Assembly (NCBI GenBank): GCA_018907035.1
Contig: JACCIC010000094.1
Location: 1,671,001 to 1,735,000, forward strand
Direction of reading: 5' to 3'
DNA: 64,000 nucleotides
From: Sycobia sp. Sy_11
Taxonomy: Eukaryota; Arthropoda; Insecta; Hymenoptera; Epichrysomallidae
A program made the translations under genes and the position numbers. Below are positions 26,129 to 36,436 of this stretch, in pieces; within the stretch, counting starts at the first letter, position 1, and each line of letters begins with the position of its first letter. The notes beneath the pieces were generated by a model that was given only the letters and a program-made list of their open reading frames with translations, had not been told where the DNA came from and did no database searches.

Positions 26129-29100
26129 CCAAATACAATTTAATAATATATTTTCAGTCTAGTACAATTTAATTCAGATTCACTTTATATTTCTGACATA
26201 CAATAAGAAAAATTCTATAGAATCTAACTAATGTGTTCTTTTCAACATACTTTGATATTTTCACAATGTAATAAATAAAAATAGCTTATATTGCAATAAA
26301 TTGAATTCATAAATTAGTGAAATAATGTTTATGAATTAAAATACTTTTAATTAGCAATTTTTACTCTAATGCTATATTTAATTAAATTGAAGTTTATTAA
26401 ATAAAACAGAAATTGCTATTTTGTTACGTTTACTTTTTGATTACTGGTGAAAGGTAAGAGTTCTTAAAAAAAGTTTTTAATATAAAAAATACCATAATTA
26501 AAAATGTACCTTATTAATGTATTGCGATATATCAACGCCTAAAGATTTTGCAAGATCCTGATCACCTGGGGCACTAATTTTAACAATAGATCCATCTGCT
26601 GTTCGAACGTCCATCATATGACCCCCTGGCTTTAATTCGGGTACTTGAAACCTGCAATAAAATATTTTACATAATATAACAGAAGTTTTTATTCTTTTAT
26701 GCCTAAATATTAAAATAAAAAATTAATTTTTATCTGTTGAATTTTTGATTACAAAGCTAAAGGTTAATAAACCTGCCATAGATATTCTCATTGTTATTAA
26801 CATAACTAAATTTAAATCAGAATCATTGTGCAATCATTTTAGAATATACAATTTAAGTCGTTTTATTGAAGATTCATGTTACAAAAGCAGTAAAAAAAAA
26901 TTCTTACTGAGGCATTGTTAACTGACGTATTTCTTCCTTTTTTTCCACTTTTTCTACTCCACTAGGATTTGTACCATTTCCAGAAGAAGTACCCCCTATA
27001 CTAACATTAATCTGTTGCTGTTGCTGCTGCTGATGCATTAGACTTTGTTGTAAATTATGTTGATGTTGATGATCACTCTGAATGTGAGAATGCACCTGGT
27101 TATCATTGTTTCTGTCTGACGATTCTTCTTTAGATTTATCTTCTCTGGATGAATGCTGATTCTGATTACTCTGGGCTGGATTTTGATGACTCTGCATTTG
27201 ATGATGAGATTGAGCTTGTTGATGCAATTGAGCTTGTTGCTGTGATTGCATCTGCTGTTGCATTTGAGCATGAGCTGCTTGCAGGTGACTTACACTTGCT
27301 TGAAGATGGCTTCCATCTAAGGCAAGACCCGGAAGAGAAACTGGAATCTAAATAAGAATTATACTATTAAATTAATTTCTAATATTTTAAAAAATATGAT
27401 AAAGCTAATATTGATAATCGTAAATTTAACAAATTTATGTGCTTAGTTACACTAATTATACACTAAATATTCTAATTTTCTATTCTGAAAATAAAATTAC
27501 TATTTTAATATGAATTTTCTAAAGGAACTGAGCTAAGTTTTATTTTTATTATTATATACTTAACCTTTTTAAACTTCATAATTTTACTTCCATCGACTTC
27601 TACATAATCAACTAATAAACATTTTTATTGATCTTACAGTCTTTTGAACAAACTGATATAATATAATTATGACAGTCAGACTATCCTTGTTTATATAATC
27701 ACCTCTTTAGAATCTGAAATATAAAACCTAAAATATTAAAACAAAATTAATTTTGTTAATAAAGGATAATTTGGTTGTCTTCTTCAATTAAAAAGTATTT
27801 TCCACATTTATAACTTCTAACGTTTCCAGCCTCTTCACAAAATTCATTTTAATTTTAATACTGTATATCTTATATTTCAGATCCTATAGGACTGATTATA
27901 AATAAGGGCATTCTGATTGTTACCAGAATTATATTATATTAAATTGTTAAAAAGACTGTGAGACCATTAAAAATATTTATTAGTTTTATATATTTAATAT
28001 CAATGTTTCATAAATATTAATAAAAATATTTAATAAAAATAATAGTATTAATACAAAATAAGCCTTGAACAAATCAATGAAATAAATATTACTTCCATCA
28101 AAGGGTTAAAGTAATAAAAGTGCTTAATTAAAACTAATTGTAAAAATGACAAAACACGCTTTAAATATTCATTAAATGTTATTACATCTACTAATTATTA
28201 CATTATTATCAACTAAATATTGCTGTAGACAATAAAAGATAGATGTTATTTGGCTATAATCAAAGACAACAATTTCACTCATTAGTCTAAGTTGATCAAA
28301 ATTTCTAAAATTGTTGTTCTAAATAATATTGAGAATATTACCATAACATTGAATATTATAATTGTAAATAACTATTCTTGATATTAATTTACTACTTTTA
28401 CTGATTAAAATTTCTTAATAACACAAATTACAATACATAAAAAGAAACAGGTAATTTCAAACTAATACTGTTATTTGATTGTGCAATTAATTATGCAACA
28501 TAAATCTACAATAATTTTATTAAAATTATAGCATGCAAATTACTTAAACAAACCTGTGTAGGAGGCTGCAAGGAGTTATGGTGATTACTCCTAGCAATAG
28601 AGGGTTGATGATGGTGAGAAGTTGATGTCTGGTGATGTGCACCAGAAGTTAACGACATATCCTGGTTCAAGAGCGCAGCTGAATCTTTGGTATTTTGAGA
28701 CTCCCCACTCCCTGCACCTCCTCTATGATGAGGATGGTGGTATACTGATACTTGAGGTATTGGCCCAGGAAATAGATTGGTGAGAACCCAGTATTTAGCT
28801 ACTGAGGAAGCTAATGCTACAGCGGTACCTACACGTAGATCTGTGGATGAGTGAGAATTGACCCCTACATTGCCAAGGCTTGCTGAGGTTGTCAGACTGC
28901 CTGGGTAAGAAGGACGACTGCTTTGACCTGTGCTTACTTCCTACCAATACATATCCAAACAATTTTACAACATCGATTAAGCATGCAAAAGCATGCAACA
29001 TGTAGATAATGAACTGACATATGTGGTATATTATCATGTTTGGATATACACACACATATTATTCATGGAAGACTTAATTTCTTAACCAGTTTGAAGTTAG

Positions 29101-29578
29101 GGCTTAATAAAATAAAAACATAGAATGCAAATACACTTTTTAAACAAAAGTTCTAGTAATTATTTTCATATTACATTAATTTGTTATTATTAAAGATTGA
29201 ATTTAACACAAAAGCTTTATCAAAAATTTTAGTTCTTTACTAAGTGCAAATTACTCATTTACGGCTTATTCTTACTTAAGCAAACATGCAATCTACTAAA
29301 TTGTTAATAATATACTATTTGTAAAAGCTTATTTCAAATATACAAGCATTGCTTTCTTAATTATAATACTGTCTAATCACTAAAAGTATTAAATACTACA
29401 AAATCAGTTGTTAATAAGAAAAATGTTTAAGTTTCCAAATAATATATACTACATTACAAATAGAAAAATTACTAATGCGCATATGCAGTTTGGCAAAAAA
29501 ACTATGGTACAAAAACTACATAAAGCTCACCTCTTGTGCCTGCGTTGTCGCTGGCAGAGCATGCTGCTCACTATTCAT
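14489..29578 (-). CDS. crol: Crooked legs-like C2H2 zinc-finger transcription factor, ten coding exons
   Basis: Transcript-order exons: 29578-29531, 28940-28554, 27347-26908, 26651-26510, 25170-24823, 24485-24241, 23970-23705, 20848-20627, 16955-16570, 15037-14489. All junctions are GT-AG and phases agree, giving 1010 aa. Crol is a nuclear zinc-finger regulator in ecdysone-driven metamorphosis, cell cycle and adhesion in flies. Exon 2 holds the segment [20 protein letters not shown]. Exon 3 is Gln/His-rich. Exon 4 has [17 protein letters not shown]. Eighteen C2H2 fingers span about residues 426-926. Fingers 4-15 are near-identical (F-T-R-K-E-H-L-x-N-H) with TGESPH-type linkers; fingers 16-18 differ. 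The tail carries alanine runs of 11 and 8. Assignment rests on the finger array plus the N-terminal blocks as I remember the family; a close crol paralogue is the main alternative. Exons 9-10 are much more GC-rich than exons 5-7. Confidence 0.93.
16484..16523. repeat. (TA)n microsatellite in crol intron 9
   Basis: About 20 uninterrupted TA units starting some 46 nt downstream (in crol sense) of the exon 9 splice donor at 16569. The self-complementary tract could form a hairpin in the pre-mRNA close to the donor. Confidence 0.9.
17761..17907. mobile_element. piggyBac-type MITE in crol intron 8
   Basis: A 147-bp unit begins and ends with TTAA, the piggyBac-superfamily target. Inside are 17-bp terminal inverted repeats: CCCATAGACTACTGGCG at 17765-17781 and CGCCGGTAGTCTTGAGG at 17887-17903, matching at 13 of 17 positions when inverted. 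The interior has no coding capacity, so it would need a transposase in trans. Confidence 0.7.
18552..18638. repeat. AT/ACAT simple repeat in crol intron 8
   Basis: A long (AT)n tract followed by TGTATATG and ACATACATACAT units. Alternating purine-pyrimidine sequence that can fold on itself. Confidence 0.9.
21014..21187. repeat. Compound ACAT/AC/ACGTAT/AT microsatellite in crol intron 7
   Basis: About 170 bp of almost purely alternating purine-pyrimidine sequence: ACAT units, an AC run, palindromic ACGTAT units, then a long AT run. It lies about 165 bp from exon 8 and is prone to cruciform or Z-DNA forms. Open frames across it (Tyr/Ile repeats) are artefacts of the repeat. Confidence 0.9.
21480..22260 (+). 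promoter_or_regulatory. GC-richer island with TATA-like boxes inside crol intron 7
   Basis: A locally GC-rich stretch within a very AT-rich intron. It contains TATA-like sequences on the + strand (TATATATA near 21531-21538 and CATATAAAA at 21562-21570). A 170-codon + strand frame (21745-22257) follows, but it is low-complexity (Arg/Glu/Gly-rich) and unrecognised. It could be an antisense or internal promoter, an enhancer, or neither. Confidence 0.3.
21950..22060 (+). repeat. AGG/GGA-rich purine tract in crol intron 7
   Basis: A G/A tract of about 110 bp with five perfect AGG units at 22001-22015 and further GGAG/GAGGG units after it. On the crol sense strand it is pyrimidine-rich. It matches the triplet predicted for Crol's repeated fingers (see findings). 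Confidence 0.85.
22261..23704. other. Rest of crol intron 7; no gene
   Basis: AT-rich except for a GC-richer patch at 22680-22980 containing CGCGCG and several CpG. No coding or RNA gene is supported. Confidence 0.45.
25382..25429 (+). repeat. 48-nt uninterrupted poly(A) run in crol intron 4
   Basis: A single homopolymer of about 48 A between ordinary AT-rich sequences, with no recognisable retroposed body beside it. It may be a slippage-prone locus, or its length may be imprecise in the assembly. Confidence 0.9.
26062..26126. repeat. (AT)n microsatellite in crol intron 4
   Basis: Alternating TA/TG units merging into about 25 AT repeats. Confidence 0.9.
27613..27985. mobile_element. Second copy of the foldback MITE family, in crol intron 2
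   Basis: The left end has ATTTTTATTGATCTTACAGTC; the right end has GACTGTGAGACCATTAAAAAT, close to its complement. The internal motif GACAGTCAGACTATCCTTGTT near 27672-27692 is nearly the same as in the 12.9-13.6 kb element. The copy is shorter and more diverged, with no ORF. Confidence 0.65.
29531..29578 (-). other. crol: crol coding exon 1 (start codon)
   Basis: Sixteen codons, [16 protein letters not shown], ending at a phase-0 GTGAGC donor (29530-29525). The next exon begins with Glu-Val-Ser in frame. An acceptor-like AG at about 29634 upstream would leave a short 5' UTR segment on this exon. The exon is too short to be found by ORF length; the start was chosen because it joins the conserved exon 2 without a stop. 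Confidence 0.75.
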
Positions 29579-31149
29579 TTTTGTTCAATTAAAATCATCA
29601 ATTAAACACTTTCTGGATTTTTCATTTTTCACTCTATAACATAAAAAAAATTAAAAGTTGATGATATTCATTCTAATAAAATTTTAAGTACAACTTGTTA
29701 GTTTCTTAATTTATTATATAATTAAAATAAATTTAAGTTTTCTAATATAATTTCAAGACTTCAAAAGATACACCTGATTTTATAAATTGTCATAATTAAA
29801 ATTTGAAATTTTTACAGATAAAAATAATACTCCTAAAAAATATCTTAAATAAGTAAATCGAGTGACTTAGTTTATCATAAGAGTTGATTTAAATTTAAGT
29901 AAATTAAAATAATTCATTATTTATAAACCTAAATGCATCTTTTACATCCTTGTTTAAAATTAAAATACTGAAAATTACTGTAATTAAAAACATTGCATAA
30001 TAGAGGTGTATTGATATATAAATCCTACTTATTTGATATGTAGCAGAGGTATAAACGGAATAAAAAAGTTATGCAAAGACCTATAAAATTTCAAGTAAAA
30101 AAAGCAAATTTTCAGTAAAGTTCTTAAATTACACAAAAGCAATTTTTTAAGGTTAATAAGTTTTCGAATGAAAGTGTACCCTTTAAGTTTTTTAGAGTTT
30201 CAATCAATACCTACTATATTTAGCTTGACTATGTTTATGTTTCATATATACAGAAAAGAATGTTATAAATATTATTATATGTATGTATCACTTATCATGA
30301 AACAATTTTATCGTCATCTTGGAGCTTGAAAATAGTGACTTACTAATCCTCATAAAAGGTATATATCAAAGTCTTAAATAAAAAAGTTAATATTATCTAA
30401 TTTTAATTTAATTTTCAAAAAAGTTTTAATCAAAGAGCATGGAATGACTCATCGCGATTGAACTGTAACAAAGCCCTGAAAGAATACAGATTGAACAAGT
30501 AACGTTCCAGACCTAATCTTAACACTCATAAAAATGTAACCTAACCTATTTATCGTATTTTATTCCTATAGAATCTAGCAATGATAAAAAAATAAGTACA
30601 ATTTCAGAATAGAGTATGTGAATATAATCAGAAAGTCCGTGCACGCCGCAACATATTCCTTTATATACTTCTTTCTCTCTGTCTCTATCTCTCTTTATCA
30701 CAATATATTGCAGGCAAAGATAATCCGGAATCTACACACGGGCACATTAAGGCTTGAAAATAAACGCGTCTGCTACTGAATTCGAAGTTTTTCTTTTCTC
30801 CATGCAATCCCGCAATTCTCTTTTAGCTCCCCGCGCTCTACATTACATTGCGCGAACAGCCATATAGTAGGTATACGCACGCAGTTGGGAAAACATATAA
30901 TAAGCGCATCAGCTATAAGCGCGCGCGCGGCAAGATGGTTGCCTTCGCGTACTAACACATACGATCACGTGTGATACGTGGTTCACGTAAAACGCGCGTG
31001 TATGCGCTCTGTGTCCTTTACGATCGTCCAATATGGAACATTAATTTTATCCCATAATAAGTCGCACAAGGCACGGTTTATTCGGCTCCAATAAGAAAGA
31101 AAAAATGGCCAGTATAAACGCGTGTGCAGAAGAGAATTACTACATAGGA
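29579..31149. other. crol 5' intron region; nothing recognised
   Basis: AT-rich to about 30600, then gradually more CpG-containing towards the putative promoter, including a GCGCGCGCG run near 30920. No coding exon was found; non-coding 5' exons may lie here. Confidence 0.4.
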
Positions 31150-32340
31150 GGCAAGAGGGAGGAAGGGAAAAAGACTCACGTGGTGTCCGGTGCCATGGTC
31201 GCCGTTGTCGATGCGGCAGCAGCAGCAGCGGCGGCAGTGGCGGGCATAATTTTTCCTCCTAACGCCTCCTTCACGCCTTTATTGCGGGGAAGGCTCCTCC
31301 GGCTCCGCGCGTCTCTCCTCGTCCCCTCGCAACAACTCGCCCGCGCGCACTCTCGCACCCGCTCACCGCCCGTCTCTCTCGCTATCTCTGCCCAATATTA
31401 CGTTACGTGCGCGCGCGCGCTCGACTGATTGTTATATACGCACACAGTCATCAACGCTAACGCGACAAAACCGCGGGGAGTGTGCGATTGCGCGCGCGCG
31501 CGCGGCGAACAATACTCTGTATATGTGTATATGAATGCTGTATGCATGCACGCATGTATATATGTATGTATGTATATAGATGTATATGTATATATGGCTA
31601 ATCTCGCGGCGCCACTGCACACACGTAACAACGCACACGAGCACGTGCGACGGGACACACTTATACAAGAGGGCACACGCACCTCCGCCTATATGCGTCT
31701 CCCCGCTAGAGAACTGTGCTGCTGCTGCTGCTGCTACTCCTGCTGTTCCTGCTGTTATCGCCGCTGGCTTGCTGCTGCTGCTGCTGCTGCTGTTACTACT
31801 ACTCAAAATCCTTGCCGGCGAATCAGTTTGTCGATGTGCTGGAGCTTTGGAACCGATGGATTGCGAGGCGTTATATAGATCGATCGACGTGGAGGACTCG
31901 GTCGCGCGTATATATTGAGGCACAATCAGGATTAACAGTGTGTCATGGCGACAACGAACATCTCCCCCCCGGTAACCGTCCGTTTCTCTCTCGTCTTCAG
32001 TTGCGTTGCGTTGCGCCGCTCGGAGTGGTGGCGGCGTAGCGGAGGGAGGCTCCCCTCTCCCCCTGTGTCTCGACCCCAACCTTTCCCCGCCCACCCCGCC
32101 GTATATGTATATATATATATATATATATTTCTCTCCTTCTATCTTTATCTCCTGCCCCCCTGTCTGTTTTTCGGAACGGGGAGGGGCTCCTCTCTCCCTC
32201 CCCTTCGAAACGTTAACGATAAGCTGACGGTCTGTGATACCGTCAAAGAATGCTCAAATTTAAACGTTAGCCTTTTTGCCTCGGGAGTTGACTATAATCG
32301 ACTAGCCGAGCTCCTGAATATTCTGTCCGTTCTCTGAAAA
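31150..32340 (-). promoter_or_regulatory. CpG-rich promoter-like region and probable first non-coding exon of crol
   Basis: A sharp GC/CpG-rich zone upstream of the crol start codon with CGCGCG runs and CTG/CAG trinucleotide runs (31718-31800). On the minus strand a strong GTGAGT donor lies at 31179-31174, so a 5' UTR exon could end at 31180 and splice to the start-codon exon. Many open frames on both strands here are low-complexity and not believed. Transcription start not determinable. Confidence 0.45.
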
Positions 32341-33365
32341 GATCTTTACAGAGGATAACATATCATTGAGATAGAAAATGAATATTTAAAGATATGAATG
32401 AATTATCTGAAAGGCGATTATAAGAAATCTACACATAAAAACGTAGTAATCTAAATCGTTCTCTTTGCATTTTTAGTTTAAAAACAGAGTTTGATAATAA
32501 TGAATACTTCAATCAGTAATATAGGGATTCAATTTTATTTTAAAATTAAACGCCATATAAAGAAGTTAATATTGAATGAAAAATATATACCAATAATATC
32601 ATCATAAATTCATTAGCATTTCTTGAAGGTGGTATTTTCAATAAAATTAAATATAACGTCCTACCGAAGCCGGCATGTATCTACTGATAATTTAAATATT
32701 ACCCGAGTTATATCAGATTTAAATAATATTTTTTATCTTTTTCTTTTATTCTTATACTTTTATATTTTGTTTCCTTTAACAAAACAAATTAAATAATATA
32801 TATCTTCTGTATTTCCCTTCCCTTTCTATGTATCTTATATTTTATATATAAGCTTTAATAAATAGTCTTGAATTAGTTTTATAGTTTTTTTAGTGTATCA
32901 ACTGAGTTTTTTATATACAGGAATTTTTTTAATCAAAGATGTATACGAATAGAGAAAATCGCAATGAAAATCAGCATATAGAGTTATAAAACATTTTAGT
33001 TTTTACGACAAGAAATAATTATAAATGGTGTTATATTCTTGATTAATTAATTCGACAAATCTATTTCCTTCTCTTACATAATATTTTATTTGTTGTGTAA
33101 TATAATAATTTTTTCTAAATAAATTCTATAAAAAAGCAAGCGAAGAGTGCATAGGTCGTGCTTTGCATGTTATTCATAATAACAATTTTTTTAAAATATT
33201 AATATGCGAGATATGCGGCGAAAAAATTCAAATATACAACTCTGGGAATATTGAAGGTAAACGGTCGTCAACTTGTATAATGACTGTGCGGTGATGGTCA
33301 ACAACTCATAAATTGATCACGTGATAGATGACGTTCCAAATACATAACACCTCTCCTTCTCGTAT

Positions 33366-33404
<39 letters not shown>

Positions 33405-33599
33405 CACACTAACGCGCGCGGTGCGGTCCCGCTCCCGCATACTCCCGAGGACGCGCCATCCGTTTTTTGGTCTTCCTCTCCCCTATCCTCCCCCTTTCGT
33501 CTTTTTGTATCATCCATGTAGATTGTTACAGACGCCTATGGGATTATATATTGGTATCTGGCTGGCGCAACGCACAAATCATGCCTCGAAATCATATAC

Positions 33600-33652
<53 letters not shown>

Positions 33653-34150
33653 TTGTTGAAAATGGATTGAAAGCATTGCCCTTGCGTCGCCGCCCTGCCT
33701 CTTGCGTATAATACAATATATGTTTGATCATTATTTGTTAATTTACTTTAACGCCGCGCCGTATACAATGGATTGATATTTTAACGAAATTATAAAATCT
33801 CGTATAAGTGACAAACAAATTTAATTCACACCCGTTAAAATTTTTTTTAATGCTTTATCCGTACTGTTTTATTATTTTTTGTATTAAATTTTGCTTTTGT
33901 ACTCCCAATTAATAAGAGAAAAAATAATGGTATATTTGAGACAAGTACTGCAGTGCACTGAGGAATTCAGTTACATCTGGTATGAGTGGTATTGCAAAAA
34001 CGCAACCTATATGTACAATGTTCACATCTAAAGCCAATAAAAGCTATAAATAATTATTTGTAGCTTTTTTACGCATTGCACAATTACACTGAATTAATAA
34101 ACTCAATTTTGTACGACTATATATAATACAATAATTGATGATTTGAACTA
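32341..34150. other. Intergenic DNA between crol and POSH with microsatellites
   Basis: Mostly AT-rich. A (TG)n run sits at about 33373-33405 next to a GC-richer patch, and an (AT)n run at 33601-33648. No coding signal beyond repeat-driven frames. Confidence 0.6.
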
Positions 34151-34645
34151 TAATAAATATTTTTATCGGTCTTATATAGTCTTTTTTTAGAAACCAATAT
34201 AATTATAATGGCATTCAAGACTATATTTATTTAATCTTCGCAATCGAGTCAGTTTTTATATATTGTTTGCTTGATCGATTTGAGAAATTTTTCTATTTCT
34301 TTAATATTTAAAAATTTCCTTTTCAAATATAATACATACCATATTATATGATTATAAGTAGATATAGAACCGCATACTTTTATCGCTCTATTAGAACGAT
34401 AATCCGACTGTCCCTTTCTCTTAGGATGTAAGAAATCAAATTTTTTCTACGGCATATAGATAATAAATTTCAGATTATACAATTTGGTATTATAAACAAC
34501 ATAATTAAAAAAAATGGGTGGGGTTAGGTTATAGATATCATTGAATTATTTAACAAATAATGACAGTTTGACTTTCATTATTTTAATTAATACATTATAT
34601 TATAAAGACTGTAAGACCGATAAAAATATTTATTAATTTAATTCA
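34151..34645. mobile_element. Third copy of the foldback MITE family
   Basis: The left terminus TAATAAATATTTTTATCGGT and the right terminus at about 34620-34645 are almost perfect inverted repeats. A GACAGTTTGACTTTCATTA segment near 34561-34579 matches the inner part of the 13.4 kb arm. A further half-copy follows at about 34755-34825, with GGACTGTAACACCAATGAAA and the motif CAGTCGACACAAGT. This indicates nesting or tandem insertion. Confidence 0.7.
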
Positions 34646-35099
34646 AAACAGTCGACATAAGTGCAATTTTTAACATTGAATTATTAGAATTTTACATTCA
34701 GTCCCCGAGGAGGAGCCGAGCTGGCTCAAAGCATAAAAAAAGAACAATCTGATTATCACTCTAATAGGACTGTAACACCAATGAAAATATTTGATAGTAT
34801 GTTCAAATCAGTCGACACAAGTATTTTTAAGTTTTATAGATATAGGTAGAAAATCCAATATTGTTAAACTTTCGATTTTTGTTCGTTGTGTTGCGATATT
34901 TTGGTCAAATTTATAAAATTCTTTTCAAAATTCTTAACGTAATCTTTATTAACACCCATCTAGTATTAAGATCTAATATCTGATCAATTCGAATCTTTGG
35001 GATTTAAGGTACATCATCTGGATGCTGTAGCAGTAAAAAAATTATATTAGGTCATAAAATAAATAGTAATAAAATAAAAAACGAACATTATTCAAATTA

Positions 35100-35945
35100 T
35101 TGTTCATCGGCCAGCTATGGACCTTATCCAAATTTCTGGTAATTTGTGGATTCCGTCACAAACATGTGTCTCATCTTTTGAGGCCAGGAACGAATCATCC
35201 CAATTTTTTATGGCTACAGATGAAACGAAGCGCATTCCGGTGAGGGCATTCTGCATTGGCCGGAACATGTGGTGAAGTAAGGCGGGTAGGGCAGAATTTT
35301 CCATCGACTGTTTCTGAAATAATTATTAACATAATAATGAATATGTGTTCGAGTATTGTCATGATCGAAAATCTCTCGACAATGTCTCGTGTCTGACCTC
35401 ATATACTGACTATGATTCGGTAAGATGATCGTCCGTCGGCTGTTCATAGCAGAAAACATATCTATGAGCCCACCAAATACAGATTCATTACCTTGCTTGC
35501 ATAGATTTCTCACTTTGGCTGTGATGGTCGTGGTTCGCTGGACTTTTGACCCACAATTTTCTCCGCTTTGGACTATCGCGATAGTCCCAACTATTATCTC
35601 CAGGTAATAATTCAACGCAAAAACCACTTCCTTTAAAAAAAAATTCCGAAGTCAAAAGTCGATTTTCGACGTTTTTCGGCGTCACTTCGGTATGGCACTG
35701 AATTTATCACCCAATGATTTTAGAATGACTTGGCGTGCTAATCTCTACCTTATTCCAATGATGCAGCAAATTTTTTTTAGCGTTTGACACCGATCTTCGT
35801 CGAGGTATGACTTCGATTCTTCATCCTCAAACTTTTTCGGCTAACCCGGACGTTTTTCGTCTCTTTCTCTTCAATATCAAAATCACCACTTTTGACACAT
35901 TTGAACATCTGGAGTATATTCAGGGTAGGCTTCTGTGAGTAAAAG
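35100..35945 (-). pseudogene. Dead mariner (IS630-Tc1-mariner) transposase copy
   Basis: Read on the minus strand, segments of a mariner transposase appear in order across several frames. A helix-turn-helix-side segment (KSGDFDIEEKE) lies near 35860-35890. A central segment and the second catalytic box (HDNTRTH) follow near 35355. The C-terminus has QNALTGMRFVSSVAIKNW near 35190-35245. Frameshifts and stops separate the pieces and the third catalytic box is disrupted. Terminal repeats were not resolved. Confidence 0.8.
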
Positions 35946-36354
35946 TTAATATTCAGATATATTTTTCTTTTAATTAAAACAATAAAGTAAAACTTTCTGC
36001 ATATGCTATTTTGTTGGCGCGTAATTCGGTATTTTCAACGAAAAAAAAATTGCGTATAAACTATAAATTATGTTCGCTTTGGCAGATAAAATTTAATAGT
36101 ATTTTTATATTGTTTAAAATTTGATCCCCTAACACTGGGGACCTATCAAAACCGCCAAGCCAAGAATTGATCTACCAAACCTATGCACAACTTTTTATTT
36201 CATATAGGTGAATTTTATATATGATTCGAATTAAAAAGTACGTTCAATATAATTCCAGCAATAATAAGATACTATATAATACTATAATATAATACTACGT
36301 GTGTATACACCTTACACCGAGATTTACACTATATATTATAATAATCACAACAAT

Positions 36355-36436
36355 AACAGCAGCAGCAGCAGCAGCAGCAACAACAACAACAACAACAACA
36401 ACTACTACAACAACAACAACAACAACAACGATGATG
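36355..36436 (+). repeat. CAG/CAA trinucleotide repeat
   Basis: A run of CAG units passing into CAA, with some ACT, then GATGATGATAATAATAA. It lies in intergenic DNA; the Ala/Thr open frame across it is repeat-driven. Confidence 0.9.

Noticed and set aside
31429..32337. Several overlapping open frames of 100-220 codons on both strands
   Set aside because: They are driven by CpG-rich sequence and CTG/CAG and TA repeats (runs of Ala, Cys, Leu, Ser, Tyr-Ile). They lie in a promoter-like island and none shows a domain.
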